Source: JACDAN01 sp963834825 (lineage in GTDB: Bacteria; Actinomycetota; Thermoleophilia; Gaiellales; Gaiellaceae). Taken from it: DNA of 64,000 nt. Made by a program: the position numbers and the translations under genes. Location: NCBI GenBank assembly GCA_963834825.1, contig CAWICZ010000010.1:283902-347901 (forward strand), written 5' to 3'. Position 1 is the stretch's first letter, and each line of letters opens with the position of its first letter. Shown piece by piece: positions 33,419 to 42,494 of this stretch. The notes beneath the pieces were generated by a model. That model saw nothing but the letters and a program-made list of their open reading frames with translations, did not search any database and was not told where the DNA came from.

Positions 33419-34768
33419 ATGGATCTCAGAGCGGACTTTCCCAGTGACTTCCTGTGGGGCGCGGCCACGTCCGCGTACCAGATCGAGGGCGCGGTCGCCG
33501 AAGACGGGCGGGGCGCAAGCATCTGGGACACCTTCTGCGCCACTCCGGGCAAGGTCCGAAACGGCGACTCCGGCGCGATTGCCTGCGACTCGTACCACCG
33601 CTACGCGCAGGACATCGGTCGCATGCGAGAGCTCGGCCTGGACGCCTATCGGTTCTCGATTGCGTGGCCGCGGGTGCTGCCGGAGGGACGGGGTCGAGTC
33701 AACGAAGCGGGGCTCGATTTCTACGATCGCCTCGTCGACGACCTCCTCGCCGCCGGCATTCGCCCGTTCGTCTCGCTCTACCACTGGGACCTGCCGCAGA
33801 CGCTCGAGGACTCCGGCGGCTGGCCGGAGCGGGCTACTGCAGAGGCCTTCGGCGAGTATGTGCAGGTCGTCGCCGGGCGACTCGGCGACCGCGTAGACCA
33901 CTGGCTGACGCAGAACGAGCCGTTCTGCATCTCCTGGCTCGGCTACGGGATCGGCCGGCACGCTCCGGGCCGAACCGACGATGATGCAGCTGCCGCCGCC
34001 GCGCACCATGTCCTCCTCGCTCACGGCCTGGCGGTCGAGGTGCTCCGACGCGAGAGCCCGAACGCGACGGTAGGCATCGTGCTCGACTCCTGGCCCGTCT
34101 ACCCCGCGAGCGACGATCCGCGCGACGTGGACGCGGCGTGGGAGGCCGACGGCTCCCGCAACAGGTTCTTTTTCGATCCTGTCCTCCGCGGTCGCTACCC
34201 CGAGGACGTGCTCGAGCGGCTCGGCGCCCCGCTGCCGGTCCGCGACGGCGATCTCGCGACGATCTCGACGCCGATCGACTTCGTCGGACTGAACCACTAT
34301 TCGCGGACGATCGTGAAAGCCGACGGCGACGGCCGCCCGGTCAACCTCTCCAACGGTGGTGCAACGACGGAGATGGGCTGGGAGATCTACCCCAACGGAA
34401 TCTACGAGGTACTGACGCGCCTACACCGTGAGTACGCGGTCCCGGCGCTGTACGTGACCGAAAATGGCGGTGCGTTCCCCGACGTCCCCGTTCACGACGG
34501 TCGGATCGACGACCGCGACCGGATCGACTACCTCACGGGGTACCTCGGGGCAGTCGCCCGCGCCGTCGCCGAAGGCGTGCCGGTCCGCGGCTACTTCGTC
34601 TGGTCTCTACTCGACAACTTCGAGTGGGCCTACGGCTACTCGAGGCGCTTCGGGCTCATCTACGTCGACTATCGGACGCTCGAGCGCGTGCCGAAGTCGA
34701 GCTTCTACTGGTACCGGGACCTGATCGCCGGCAGGCGATTGCCTGCCCCGGAGCCCGCAGTCACGTAG
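33419..34768 (+). CDS. GH1 beta-glucosidase/beta-glycosidase
   Basis: 449 residues, normal GH1 length. DFLWGAATSAYQIEGAVAED near residue 8 is the family N-terminal signature. YRFSIAWPRVLPEG and VSLYHWDLPQTLED lie in the barrel. WLTQNEPFC holds the acid/base Glu, ALYVTENGGAF the nucleophile Glu, and FVWSLLDNFEWAYGYSRRFG binds the sugar. Cleaves beta-linked disaccharides or short oligosaccharides in the cytoplasm. No signal peptide. Convergent with the Dpp-type operon and sharing the LacI operator motif, so it likely processes what that system imports. Confidence 0.95.
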   Translation: MDLRADFPSDFLWGAATSAYQIEGAVAEDGRGASIWDTFCATPGKVRNGDSGAIACDSYHRYAQDIGRMRELGLDAYRFSIAWPRVLPEGRGRVNEAGLDFYDRLVDDLLAAGIRPFVSLYHWDLPQTLEDSGGWPERATAEAFGEYVQVVAGRLGDRVDHWLTQNEPFCISWLGYGIGRHAPGRTDDDAAAAAAHHVLLAHGLAVEVLRRESPNATVGIVLDSWPVYPASDDPRDVDAAWEADGSRNRFFFDPVLRGRYPEDVLERLGAPLPVRDGDLATISTPIDFVGLNHYSRTIVKADGDGRPVNLSNGGATTEMGWEIYPNGIYEVLTRLHREYAVPALYVTENGGAFPDVPVHDGRIDDRDRIDYLTGYLGAVARAVAEGVPVRGYFVWSLLDNFEWAYGYSRRFGLIYVDYRTLERVPKSSFYWYRDLIAGRRLPAPEPAVT

Positions 34769-34772
34769 GACC

Positions 34773-35720
34773 TCAAGAGCCCGGGCCGGAGTCCCGGCCC
34801 AGGGCGACCAAATGGTCGGGTTCGACCTCCTGCAACGGGGCGATCTCGGCATCGACGCCGGGGGCCGGCTCGTCAGCCCACTGCTCGCGAACGACATGCT
34901 CGAGGACGTCGGGCGCGTCAACGGCCTGCTCGACTTCTTTCCACTTCTTGTGGAGAGGCGGCACCGAGGCCATGAGCATCTTCGTGTAGGGGTGCACCGG
35001 ATTGCCGAAGACCTTCTCGGTCGCGCCCATTTCGACGATGCGTCCGCGGCGAAGGATCAGCGTCCGTTCGCTGATGTAGTTCCCGAGCGCGAGGTCGTGC
35101 GTGATGAACAGAACGCCGAGACCGCGCGCCTTCAGCTCGCCGAGCAGATTGAGAACGTCGATGCGTGTGGAGGCGTCGAGCATGCTGATGATCTCGTCGG
35201 CCACGAGGTACTTGATGTCAAGCAGCAGTGCCCGCGCGATCAGCAGCCGCTGCAGCTGGCCTCCGCTGAGCTGGTGAGGGAACTTGTTCAGACAAGCGTC
35301 GGGCTCGAGGCTCACCGCTTGCAACGACTGGTCGAGCTTGCGCGTCCATTCCGCGCGGCTCAACCGAGCGAAGTACGACCCGCGGATCATGTTGAAGACC
35401 CGGTCGACCTTGAAGATCGGGTTGTAGGAGCTGAACGGATCTTGAAATACGCCCTGCACGTCGCCGTAGTAGGTCTTCAGGCGGCCGCGCTCGAGCCTCG
35501 ACACGTCGGTCCCGTCGAACGTGATCGCGCCCTCCGTGACCGGCGTCAGCCGCAGGATCATCCTCCCGACCGTCGTCTTCCCGCTGCCGCTCTCGCCGAT
35601 CAGCGAGACGACCTCGCCGGGCCGGAGTTCGAAGGACACGTCGCGAACCGCGGTCAGCCGCTTGCCCCCGAACGTGCCGACCTTGTACACCTTCGTCACC
35701 CGCTCAAGCTTGAGCATCAA
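34773..35720 (-). CDS. oligopeptide/oligosaccharide ABC transporter ATP-binding protein, DppF type
   Basis: 315 residues. SLIGESGSGKTTVGRMILRL (Walker A), GVFQDPFSSYNPIFKVDRVF (Q-loop), FPHQLSGGQLQRLLIARALL (signature), then KYLVADEIISMLDASTRIDV. Walker B has ADEI instead of ADEP. The C-terminal extension is shorter and more acidic than usual, ending EVEPDHLVALGRDSGPGS, with no clear Cys-rich iron-sulfur motif. A G/C hairpin (34784-34801) inside its last codons may end transcription. Last gene of the operon; overlaps dppD by 17 bases. Confidence 0.92.
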   Translation of the reverse strand: MMLKLERVTKVYKVGTFGGKRLTAVRDVSFELRPGEVVSLIGESGSGKTTVGRMILRLTPVTEGAITFDGTDVSRLERGRLKTYYGDVQGVFQDPFSSYNPIFKVDRVFNMIRGSYFARLSRAEWTRKLDQSLQAVSLEPDACLNKFPHQLSGGQLQRLLIARALLLDIKYLVADEIISMLDASTRIDVLNLLGELKARGLGVLFITHDLALGNYISERTLILRRGRIVEMGATEKVFGNPVHPYTKMLMASVPPLHKKWKEVEQAVDAPDVLEHVVREQWADEPAPGVDAEIAPLQEVEPDHLVALGRDSGPGS

Positions 35721-36666
35721 ACACCTTCCAGCAGGCGACGTGGTGGCCCGGCACGACCTCGAGGAAAGGCGGCTCCTCGATGCACTTCTCGAACGCGAAC
35801 GGGCAGCGGTCCCTGAACCTGCAGCCGGTCGGGGGATCGAGCAGCGGCGGTGGCCGGCCGGCGATCCCGGTCAGCTTCTGCTCCTCGTACGTCACGCCGA
35901 CCTCAGGTAGTGATGAGATGAGCAGCTGCGTGTACGGATGGAGCGGCGAGTTGATGATTACCTCCGCCGGCGCCTTCTCGGCCAGCTTGCCCGCGTACAT
36001 CACGAGGATGCTGTCCGCGACCTGGTAGAGGATCGCGAGGTCGTGCGTGATCACCATCATGCTCTTGACGTAGCCGCGGTCACGGAACTCGACGAGGGTC
36101 TCGGCGACGGCCTTCTGCGTCGAGACGTCCAGTGCGGACGTGATCTCGTCGGCGATCAGAAGCGCCGGGTTCAGCAGGGTCGAGAGCACCATCACCGTCC
36201 GCTGCTTCATTCCGCCCGAAAGCTCGATCGGGTACATGCCGAGCACTTCATGGTCGAGGCCGACGAGCGTGAGCCGTCGCTCCAGCTCCGGCTTGATGGT
36301 CGAGAAGCGGACTCCTCTCGACTCGAGCACCTCCTCGATCATCTTCCCGACCTTCCGCGTCGGCGTCATCGCGCTCATGGCGTACTGCGGGACGATCGAG
36401 ACACGCTTGAACCGGAACTTGTTCATCGCCCGCGTGTCGTCGATCGGTAGCTCTTCGTCGTCGAGCTCGACACGGCCGTCGACGCGGTGCATGCGGCTGT
36501 CCATCCTGATCAGGCTCTTGCCGAGCGTGGACTTGCCGCAGCCAGACTCGCCGGCGAGGCCCATGATCTCGCCGTCCCGGATCCCGAACGTAACGCCGTC
36601 GACCGCCTGCACGTCGCCGCGCAACGTGCGGTAGTAGACGCGGAGGTTGTCGACCTTGACGCTCAC
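35704..36666 (-). CDS. oligopeptide/oligosaccharide ABC transporter ATP-binding protein, DppD type
   Basis: 320 residues. GLAGESGCGKSTLGKSLIRM (Walker A), VSIVPQYAMSAMTPTRKVGK (Q-loop), YPIELSGGMKQRTVMVLSTL (signature) and PALLIADEITSALDVSTQKA (Walker B, again ADEI). The C-terminal GCRFRDRCPFAFEKC with a later HHVACW is the four-Cys iron-sulfur segment of Dpp/Opp ATPases. GTG start overlaps the upstream permease stop as GTGA. Confidence 0.94.
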   Translation of the reverse strand: MSVKVDNLRVYYRTLRGDVQAVDGVTFGIRDGEIMGLAGESGCGKSTLGKSLIRMDSRMHRVDGRVELDDEELPIDDTRAMNKFRFKRVSIVPQYAMSAMTPTRKVGKMIEEVLESRGVRFSTIKPELERRLTLVGLDHEVLGMYPIELSGGMKQRTVMVLSTLLNPALLIADEITSALDVSTQKAVAETLVEFRDRGYVKSMMVITHDLAILYQVADSILVMYAGKLAEKAPAEVIINSPLHPYTQLLISSLPEVGVTYEEQKLTGIAGRPPPLLDPPTGCRFRDRCPFAFEKCIEEPPFLEVVPGHHVACWKVFDAQA

Positions 36667-37587
36667 GTCCGGCGGAGCTTCGGGTTGAAGACTTCGTCGA
36701 GGCCGACGTTCATCACGTAGAGGGCGAAGACGATCGCCGTGATGCCGACACCCGGGGCGATGAACCACCACCACATGCCGAGTTGGAGCGCGCTGTTGGA
36801 GACCGCGACGTTCAGCATGTAGCCCAGCGACATCACGCCCGTGGGCCCGAGCCCGAGGAAGTCGAGCGTCGCGGCGATCAGAATCGCCCCGCCGAAAAGC
36901 AGGATGAACGTCAGAAAGAGGTACGAGCTCATGTTCGGAGCGATCTCCCTGGCGATGATCCTCCAGCTCCCCTGGCCGGAGAGACGCGCCAAGCTGACGA
37001 AGTCGCGCGTCGCGAGCGAGAAGGTCTGCGCGCGGACTGCCCGTGCGGCCCAGGGCCACGTCGTCAGGCCGATCAGCACAGCCTCGGAGATCAGGCTGCC
37101 GACGCTTAGGTATGCGGCCACGACGATCAGCACGGCGATCGTCGGGATCACCAGCACGACGTTCGTGAGCATGGTAAGGACGTCGTCGACGAGGCCGCCG
37201 AGGTAGCCGCCGGCGAAGCCGACCGTCATCCCGATCGCCGCCGCGATGCACCCCGCGACCGCGCCGACGATGAGGCTGGCACGGAGCTCCGTACACGAAT
37301 TGGGCATAGACGTCCTGACCCGGCGCGGTCGTGCCGAGCCAGTGGTCCGACGAGGGAGACGCGCCGAGCGCCTCGTAGAACTCGAACGGATCGCGGTCAG
37401 TGAGCATCGGCCCGAAGATCGCCACGGCGAGCAGGAAGAGCAGGAGCGAGAGCCCGAACACGAGCTTCTTGTTGCGGAAGGCGAAGTAGAGCGCCTCGCT
37501 CCGCCTGCGCACGGGGGCGGCGCCGGTCGCAGTGACGACAGCGCCGGCATGCGGGACGACGGTCTCGGCCTGAGGGTCGGCCGCCAC
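36663..37587 (-). CDS. ABC transporter permease, DppC type (frameshifted)
   Basis: About 308 residues. N-terminal part: EALYFAFRNKKLVFGLSLLL span, then FGPMLTDRDPFEFYEALGAS and HWLGTTAPGQDVYAQFVYGA. Near 37285 one extra base (GGAGCTCCGTGCC) shifts the frame. It continues RASLIVGAVAGCIAAAIGMT, GLTTWPWAARAVRAQTFSLA (coupling loop) and TLDFLGLGPTGVMSLGYMLN. Together this is a complete DppC-like membrane subunit. GTG start at 37587 shares one base with the DppB stop. Confidence 0.87.
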
Positions 37588-38573
37588 TACGACCCCTGGA
37601 TCCCCGTGCGTGTGCGCGGATCGACGATCACGTAGGCGATGTCGACGATGAAGTTGGCGATCAGGACGCCGACGATGATGAAGAGGAAGATCCCCTGGAG
37701 CAGGAAGTAGTCGCGGTTCTGGATCGCCGTGAGGATCAACCTGCCGATGCCCGGGTAGCCGAACACGATCTCCGTCACGATCGCTCCGCCGACGACCGCG
37801 CCCAGCGCGAGCGCAAGGCCCGACATCTGCGGGAGAACCGCGTTCCTGTAGGCGTACTTGCGCACGAGCCTGCTTGGGGCCCCGAGCGCCTGGAGATAGT
37901 TCGCGTAGTCCGCCTCGAGCTCGTAGATGATCAAGTTCCGCATCCCGATCGCCCAGCCGCCGAACAGGACGAGGAAGAGCGTCAGGAACGGTAGGAACCA
38001 GTGCGTCGCGAAGCTGCGCGCGAACTCCCAGCTGTACTCCGGCTGGAGCGAGAAGTCGTAGGCGCCCGAGACGGGGAAGATCTCCAAGCGGAACGCCAGC
38101 ACGTACGCCAGCACGAGCGCGAGCCACACGTACGGCGTCGCCGTCAGGACGTACGCGAACGGGAGCGCGGTGTTGTCGAGCACTTTCCGCCGCGCCGCCA
38201 TCGCGCCCACACGGTTCCCGGCGATGTAGCTGAGCACGATCGCCGGGACGAGCAGGGCAAGCGTGTACGGGATCGCCGCCCGGATCAGATCGCTGACCGA
38301 CGAGCCGACGTACGCGATGCTCGGGCCGAGGTCGCCGTGGAAAAGCCCGAGCCAGAAGTTGAGGTACTGCCTCCACAGCGGCTCGTCGAGCCCGAAGGAC
38401 TCCGTGAAGTAGCCGTGCATCTCCTCGGCCGCGGTCGGGTCCGTCTGGAGCCGGGCGATGAGGCCCGAGATCGGATCGCCGGGCATGAGTCGTGGGATCG
38501 CCCAGTCGATCGTCACCGCGACGACGAACGTCACCAGGTAGAGCAGAAGCTTGCGAGCGAGGTAACGGCTCAC
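37587..38573 (-). CDS. ABC transporter permease, DppB type
   Basis: 328 residues, six membrane spans. LLYLVTFVVAVTIDWAIPRL with the family PGDPISGLIARL loop, then SFGLDEPLWRQYLNFWLGLF and HGDLGPSIAYVGSSVSDLIR, and EADYANYLQALGAPSRLVRK as coupling loop. Pore-forming partner of the DppC-like subunit. Preceded by a stable hairpin that separates it from the highly expressed binding-protein gene. Confidence 0.94.
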   Translation of the reverse strand: MSRYLARKLLLYLVTFVVAVTIDWAIPRLMPGDPISGLIARLQTDPTAAEEMHGYFTESFGLDEPLWRQYLNFWLGLFHGDLGPSIAYVGSSVSDLIRAAIPYTLALLVPAIVLSYIAGNRVGAMAARRKVLDNTALPFAYVLTATPYVWLALVLAYVLAFRLEIFPVSGAYDFSLQPEYSWEFARSFATHWFLPFLTLFLVLFGGWAIGMRNLIIYELEADYANYLQALGAPSRLVRKYAYRNAVLPQMSGLALALGAVVGGAIVTEIVFGYPGIGRLILTAIQNRDYFLLQGIFLFIIVGVLIANFIVDIAYVIVDPRTRTGIQGS

Positions 38574-38583
38574 GTCGAAGAGA

Positions 38584-38617
38584 GGCCGCTGCCCCTCCCG
38601 AGAGAGGGGCAGCGGCC
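38584..38617 (-). terminator. stem-loop between binding-protein and permease genes
   Basis: Perfect 14-base stem (38584-38597 with 38604-38617, arm GGCCGCTGCCCCTC) and a 6-base loop, 33 bases after the binding-protein stop and 11 before the dppB start. No U-tract follows on the minus strand. Such hairpins usually protect the upstream mRNA or attenuate read-through so the binding protein is made in excess. Confidence 0.7.
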
Positions 38618-38649
38618 CGACGCTAGGTTGCCGTCACGGATCGAAGGAC

Positions 38650-40386
38650 CTACTTCTTCTTCAACTTGGCGAGCGCGTCGATGCCCGTCATGTTGAGGTA
38701 GCCGTTCCAGGTCGAGGGAGTGGCCTGGTTCCCGGTCGAGGTCGGGAAGTTCGTCCAGTAGGTCGTGTTGTACTGAGCCCACATCCCGTTGTACCAGAGG
38801 GGAATCGCTGGCAACTGCTGCAGAAAGAGCTTCTGGATCTGCGTATGGATGCCCTTGGCCCGCTTCACGTCCGTGCTCGGGATCTTGTTCAGCTTCTGGG
38901 CCAGCGACCACGCCTGCGGTGACGAGTAGCGTGAGAAGTTGGCCGCGGTCTGCGTCGACAGAAGCGGCAGTCGGTAGACATAGTCGTAGTACGAGTACGG
39001 GGTGTTCGCGAACGCGCGATCGTTGTTGATCACGAGCTCGAACTTGCCCGTGTTGCGCTCATCGACGAGCGCGTCGAAATCGGGGTACGCAGGCGAAATC
39101 TTGATGCCGGCGTCCTTCGAGCTGTCGGCGATGATCTGGATCGCCGTCTCCCAGTCCGACCATCCCTTCGGGACGATCAGGCGGAGGTTGATGCTGGACC
39201 CGTCCTTGTCCTCGACGTAGCCGTCACCGTTCCGGTCGCGATAGCCGGCCGCCGCGAGGCGCGACTTCGCCCTCGCGATGCTGTAGCTGAAGCCGAGCTT
39301 CTTCACCTGGGCCTGGTTGACCCACTTCGCCCACTGCGGCGCAAGCCCGGTCGGGCTGGCCTTCGACACGATGTTGCCGTAGTCGGCGACGACGATCCGG
39401 TTGACGTTGATCGATTCGGCGAGAGCCCGCCGGAACGCGGGATCGTTCAGCGGCTTCTTCTGCGTGTTCGGAATCAGCCACGCCGTGTTGGCGGCGAGCA
39501 TGTACGGCGCCCGCTTGTAGTAGGTGCCGACCCTTCCGCCCACATGCCTGTTGATGCCCGGGAAGAAGTTGTTGCTGAGATCGATCTTGTTCTGCAGGAA
39601 GTTCTGCAGACTCGCGGTGTTCGACGTGTTGTGGATGTCGACGATGTGCTTCATCGGCATCCTCATGCCGTAGGCCTTCGTCGCCCACCAGCCGTTACGC
39701 CGGTTCCACTGCAGGGTCTGGCTGCCGCCGGCGCCGCCGCCGTAGGTGAACGGCCCCGTCCCGACCAGCTTGCTGCGGCTGGAGGTGTTGCCCGAGACGA
39801 TCTGCGTCGGGGTGTAGCCCTGCCAGATGTGCTTCGGCACGATCGCGATCGAGTACCTGTTCGTGTCCCATTCCTGGTAGGTCGGCGTACCGCTGAAGTG
39901 GAATGTGACGACCCGTCCCTTCGTGGTGATCCGCGTCAGGCCGGTCTTCCACATCGTGCCGTACTGCGCGCCCTTGTACTTCTGGGTCTCGTAGGTGAAC
40001 TTCACGTCTGCCGCCGTCAGCGGCCTTCCGTTGCTCCACGTCACGCCTTTGCGCACCGTGACCACGTACTTGTTCCTGCCGACCCACTTGCCGCTGCTCG
40101 CAAGCCACGGAATGAATCTGTCCTTGAGCGGGTCATAGCGGAACAGGGGTTCGTAGAGGAACCCGATCGTCCCTGTGCTCGAGTCGGGACGAAGCGGGTT
40201 GAAGTTGGTGTACGGACCCCACTGCTTGCCCGACGTGTACAGCGTGTCGGCGCGCGGTACCGCTGCCTGGCCCTGGGGCCCTGCTCCTGCCCCGACTGCC
40301 GTCAGCGAAGCGACGACCGCAACGGCGACGACACCGGCAATGAGCCCGAGGCCGCCGCCGGCCCTCCTGTTCTTGTGAGTTGCCAT
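38650..40386 (-). CDS. family 5 extracellular solute-binding protein
   Basis: 578 residues from the ATG at 40386, which follows GAGGAGG by 8 bases. A signal peptide or membrane anchor lies at about residues 10-35 (GGLGLIAGVVAVAVVASLTA). Family 5 features: ADTLYTSGKQWGPYTNFNPL, GFLYEPLFRYDPLKDRFIPW, then VTVRKGVTWSNGRPLTAADV. Although family 5 is named for peptides, many members in glycan loci bind cello- or manno-oligosaccharides. The adjacent hydrolases and shared LacI control favour a saccharide ligand here. Confidence 0.92.
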   Translation of the reverse strand: MATHKNRRAGGGLGLIAGVVAVAVVASLTAVGAGAGPQGQAAVPRADTLYTSGKQWGPYTNFNPLRPDSSTGTIGFLYEPLFRYDPLKDRFIPWLASSGKWVGRNKYVVTVRKGVTWSNGRPLTAADVKFTYETQKYKGAQYGTMWKTGLTRITTKGRVVTFHFSGTPTYQEWDTNRYSIAIVPKHIWQGYTPTQIVSGNTSSRSKLVGTGPFTYGGGAGGSQTLQWNRRNGWWATKAYGMRMPMKHIVDIHNTSNTASLQNFLQNKIDLSNNFFPGINRHVGGRVGTYYKRAPYMLAANTAWLIPNTQKKPLNDPAFRRALAESINVNRIVVADYGNIVSKASPTGLAPQWAKWVNQAQVKKLGFSYSIARAKSRLAAAGYRDRNGDGYVEDKDGSSINLRLIVPKGWSDWETAIQIIADSSKDAGIKISPAYPDFDALVDERNTGKFELVINNDRAFANTPYSYYDYVYRLPLLSTQTAANFSRYSSPQAWSLAQKLNKIPSTDVKRAKGIHTQIQKLFLQQLPAIPLWYNGMWAQYNTTYWTNFPTSTGNQATPSTWNGYLNMTGIDALAKLKKK

Positions 40387-40455
40387 CGTGCTGATCCTCC
40401 TCATCCCTCCTACGTGCATTGAGCGGTTAGACGACAAACCGACGCCGCGGTCAGT

Positions 40456-42427
40456 TCAGGCCCGGGCATCACTCCCCTCGCTCGTCACGGCGACCTTCGT
40501 GTCGCGCGCCTGGAGCGCGCCGGCACACTGGATCGCCGCGACGCCGAACGGCGCGAGCGTGACGGTGGCCGGATCGAGCTCGACGCCCGAGCAAATCGGC
40601 TCAACCGAGATCGAGTCTTCGGCGCAGTTCACGAAGATCGCCGTTTCCGAATCGCCGCTGCGCACCCGGCCGACGAGCACACGGGGGTCGTCGACGCGGA
40701 CGGGCCGGTCGACCTCCGCCGCCGCCGCGAGCGCCGAGTAGAGCCGCCACGTGTCCTCGGGGTTGACTCCCGGCGTCCGCGCCGCCATGTGCTCGATCGG
40801 ATACGTGCAGAGCACGGCGCTGCCCGACCCGAGCTGGTGCCGGAGCAGCGCGGGGCGTCCGTGCCCATCAAGTGCGACGACCTCCGCGCCCACGGTATCG
40901 ACGGGGAGATAGGCGCGAGCGCTGGGCTCGCCGGCGACGCGGAAGGAGAGACGTGTGCCTTCCGCGATGTCGCCGAGGTCGTCGACGAATTGAAAGATCA
41001 CCTCGTCGTCCTCGATCGGGTCGACGAGTCCGTAGCGCAGCCGGTGCCGGACGCCGAAGATCTCGTCCAGCCACGTAAGCCACGGGCCCCGCTGAATTGG
41101 CGTGCTGCCGGCGAAGTACGACGCGTAGACCGTCGCGCCGGCCTCCGCCAGCTCGCGGAGGCGGTCGAGACCCGGCGCCGTCAGCAGCTTCGCGCAGGGC
41201 ACGAGGTAAAGACGGGCGCCGCTCTCGAGGCTGTCGCGCTCCCGAACGAGCTCGACCGGGAGGTCGGCCTCGCGGGCGGCGACATACGCCTGCAGGAGGT
41301 TGTCGCGCAGGTCACTTCGGTACGCCTCGTCGGTGAACGGCAAGACCCGCTCGAAGTGCTCGGGAACGACGAGAGCGGCCTCGCCGGCAACGCGCTCCCA
41401 GTCGTTCCCCGCGAGCTCCCCGATGAGCGACGCGAACTCACGCAGCACGCGCAACTGCGGCTTGGGGCGACCTCGGCCGTCAGTGAGGCCGAAGTGGAGC
41501 TCGAAGGCGTGATGACGGTACGGGTCCTGGTGGCGGAGGTCGTCGTAATCGCAGTTGTTCCAGGCGATCCACCCGCGCGCGCCGGCGAGGAGCGACGTGT
41601 GCAGTACCTGGCGGTAGTAGTCGGCCGCGTGCTCGTCGGCCGCGAAGTCCGAGCTGACACCGAACTCCTCGAGCACGACCGGCTTGCCCAGACTCCCGGC
41701 GAGCTCGCACGCGAATGCCGGACTGAGGAACTGACGGACCTGGTCGTCCTGCATCGGGTAGACGTGCGGCCCGAAGAAGTCGACCAACGGCGCGAGCGAG
41801 CGCAGCGAGTAGCCGTTGTCCCGCCCGGAAACCTCGACACCCCACGCCCCATCCCCGGTGGAGATGGGCTGCGTCGCGCCTGCCGCCCGCACGGCCTGAA
41901 TGAGGATGCGCGCCCAGGCGGTGACCTCCTCGGTGCTCGCAGGGCCGCCGTAGAGCGGCATCTCGTTCGACAGGAGCCAACCCGCGACGGCGTGTCGGTG
42001 GAACCGGCGAGCGATCTCCCCGACGAACCACGCCTGCTGGGACACGAGCCACACGTCGCGGTAGAGGTCGCGGCCTTGCCGCCAAGCCGGGTTCCAGTTC
42101 TCTCCGGACATGTGGCCGACGATGAACGTAGGGATCGTCTCCAGACCGAGCTCCGAATGCGCGTCCAGGAAATCGGTGAACCGGTCGAGCACCTGCTCGT
42201 CGAGGCGCTCCGGCTCGGGGACGAAGTCAGGCCAGTAGCAGAACGAGCGCGTGACCGTGCAGCCGTGGTCGGCGAGAACGGCGAGCTCCTCGCCGCACGA
42301 CTGCGGGGTTGTAGCGCATCCACATGCGAGGCCCTCCGGTGCGCGACCAGAAGTTCGCACCGATCCAGGGACTCGTATCGTCCTCTGTCCGGGGCGGCGC
42401 CGCTTCGGGTCCGAGGCTGCTTTGCAT
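40456..42427 (-). CDS. clan GH-A glycoside hydrolase, GH5/GH42-like (frameshifted)
   Basis: About 656 residues. The N-terminus in one frame is WIGANFWSRTGGPRMWMRYN then PAVVR. Near 42294 one extra G shifts to EELAVLADHGCTVTRSFCYW. The TIM barrel shows GWLLSNEMPLYGG (acid/base Glu after Asn) and KPVVLEEFGVSSDFAADEHA (nucleophile Glu). The second half resembles the GH42 trimerisation domain (RLYLVPCAKLLTAPGLDRL) and a small C-terminal beta domain. No signal peptide. Probably a cytoplasmic beta-mannosidase, beta-galactosidase or beta-glucosidase acting on imported oligosaccharides. First gene of the LacI-controlled transport operon. Confidence 0.85.
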
Positions 42428-42446
42428 AAGGACGTGTTAAGTCCAT

Positions 42447-42468
42447 CACTTATCCGGTTCAGTGTCAA
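42447..42468 (-). promoter_or_regulatory. GH-A operon -35 element with LacI-type operator
   Basis: On the minus strand TTGACA (42468-42463) is followed by CTGAACCGGATAAG (42463-42450), which is the complement of the operator motif seen at 33392 and 43678. The operator lies just downstream of the -35, where a repressor would block initiation. The -10 is weak (TGGACT at 42445-42440). The ATG is at 42427. Confidence 0.6.
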
Positions 42469-42494
42469 CCGGACCGATACAGATGCGAGCCCGC

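Noticed and set aside
34784..34801. G/C inverted repeat as a firm terminator for GH1 or dppF
   Set aside because: It lies inside the dppF coding end, has short 7-base arms and no T-tract; mentioned only as a possibility.
35704..38376. An 890-codon frame apparently fusing DppB, DppC and DppD pieces
   Set aside because: DppB and most of DppC read properly in other frames and only DppD is genuinely in this one; DppC needs a one-base correction near 37285.
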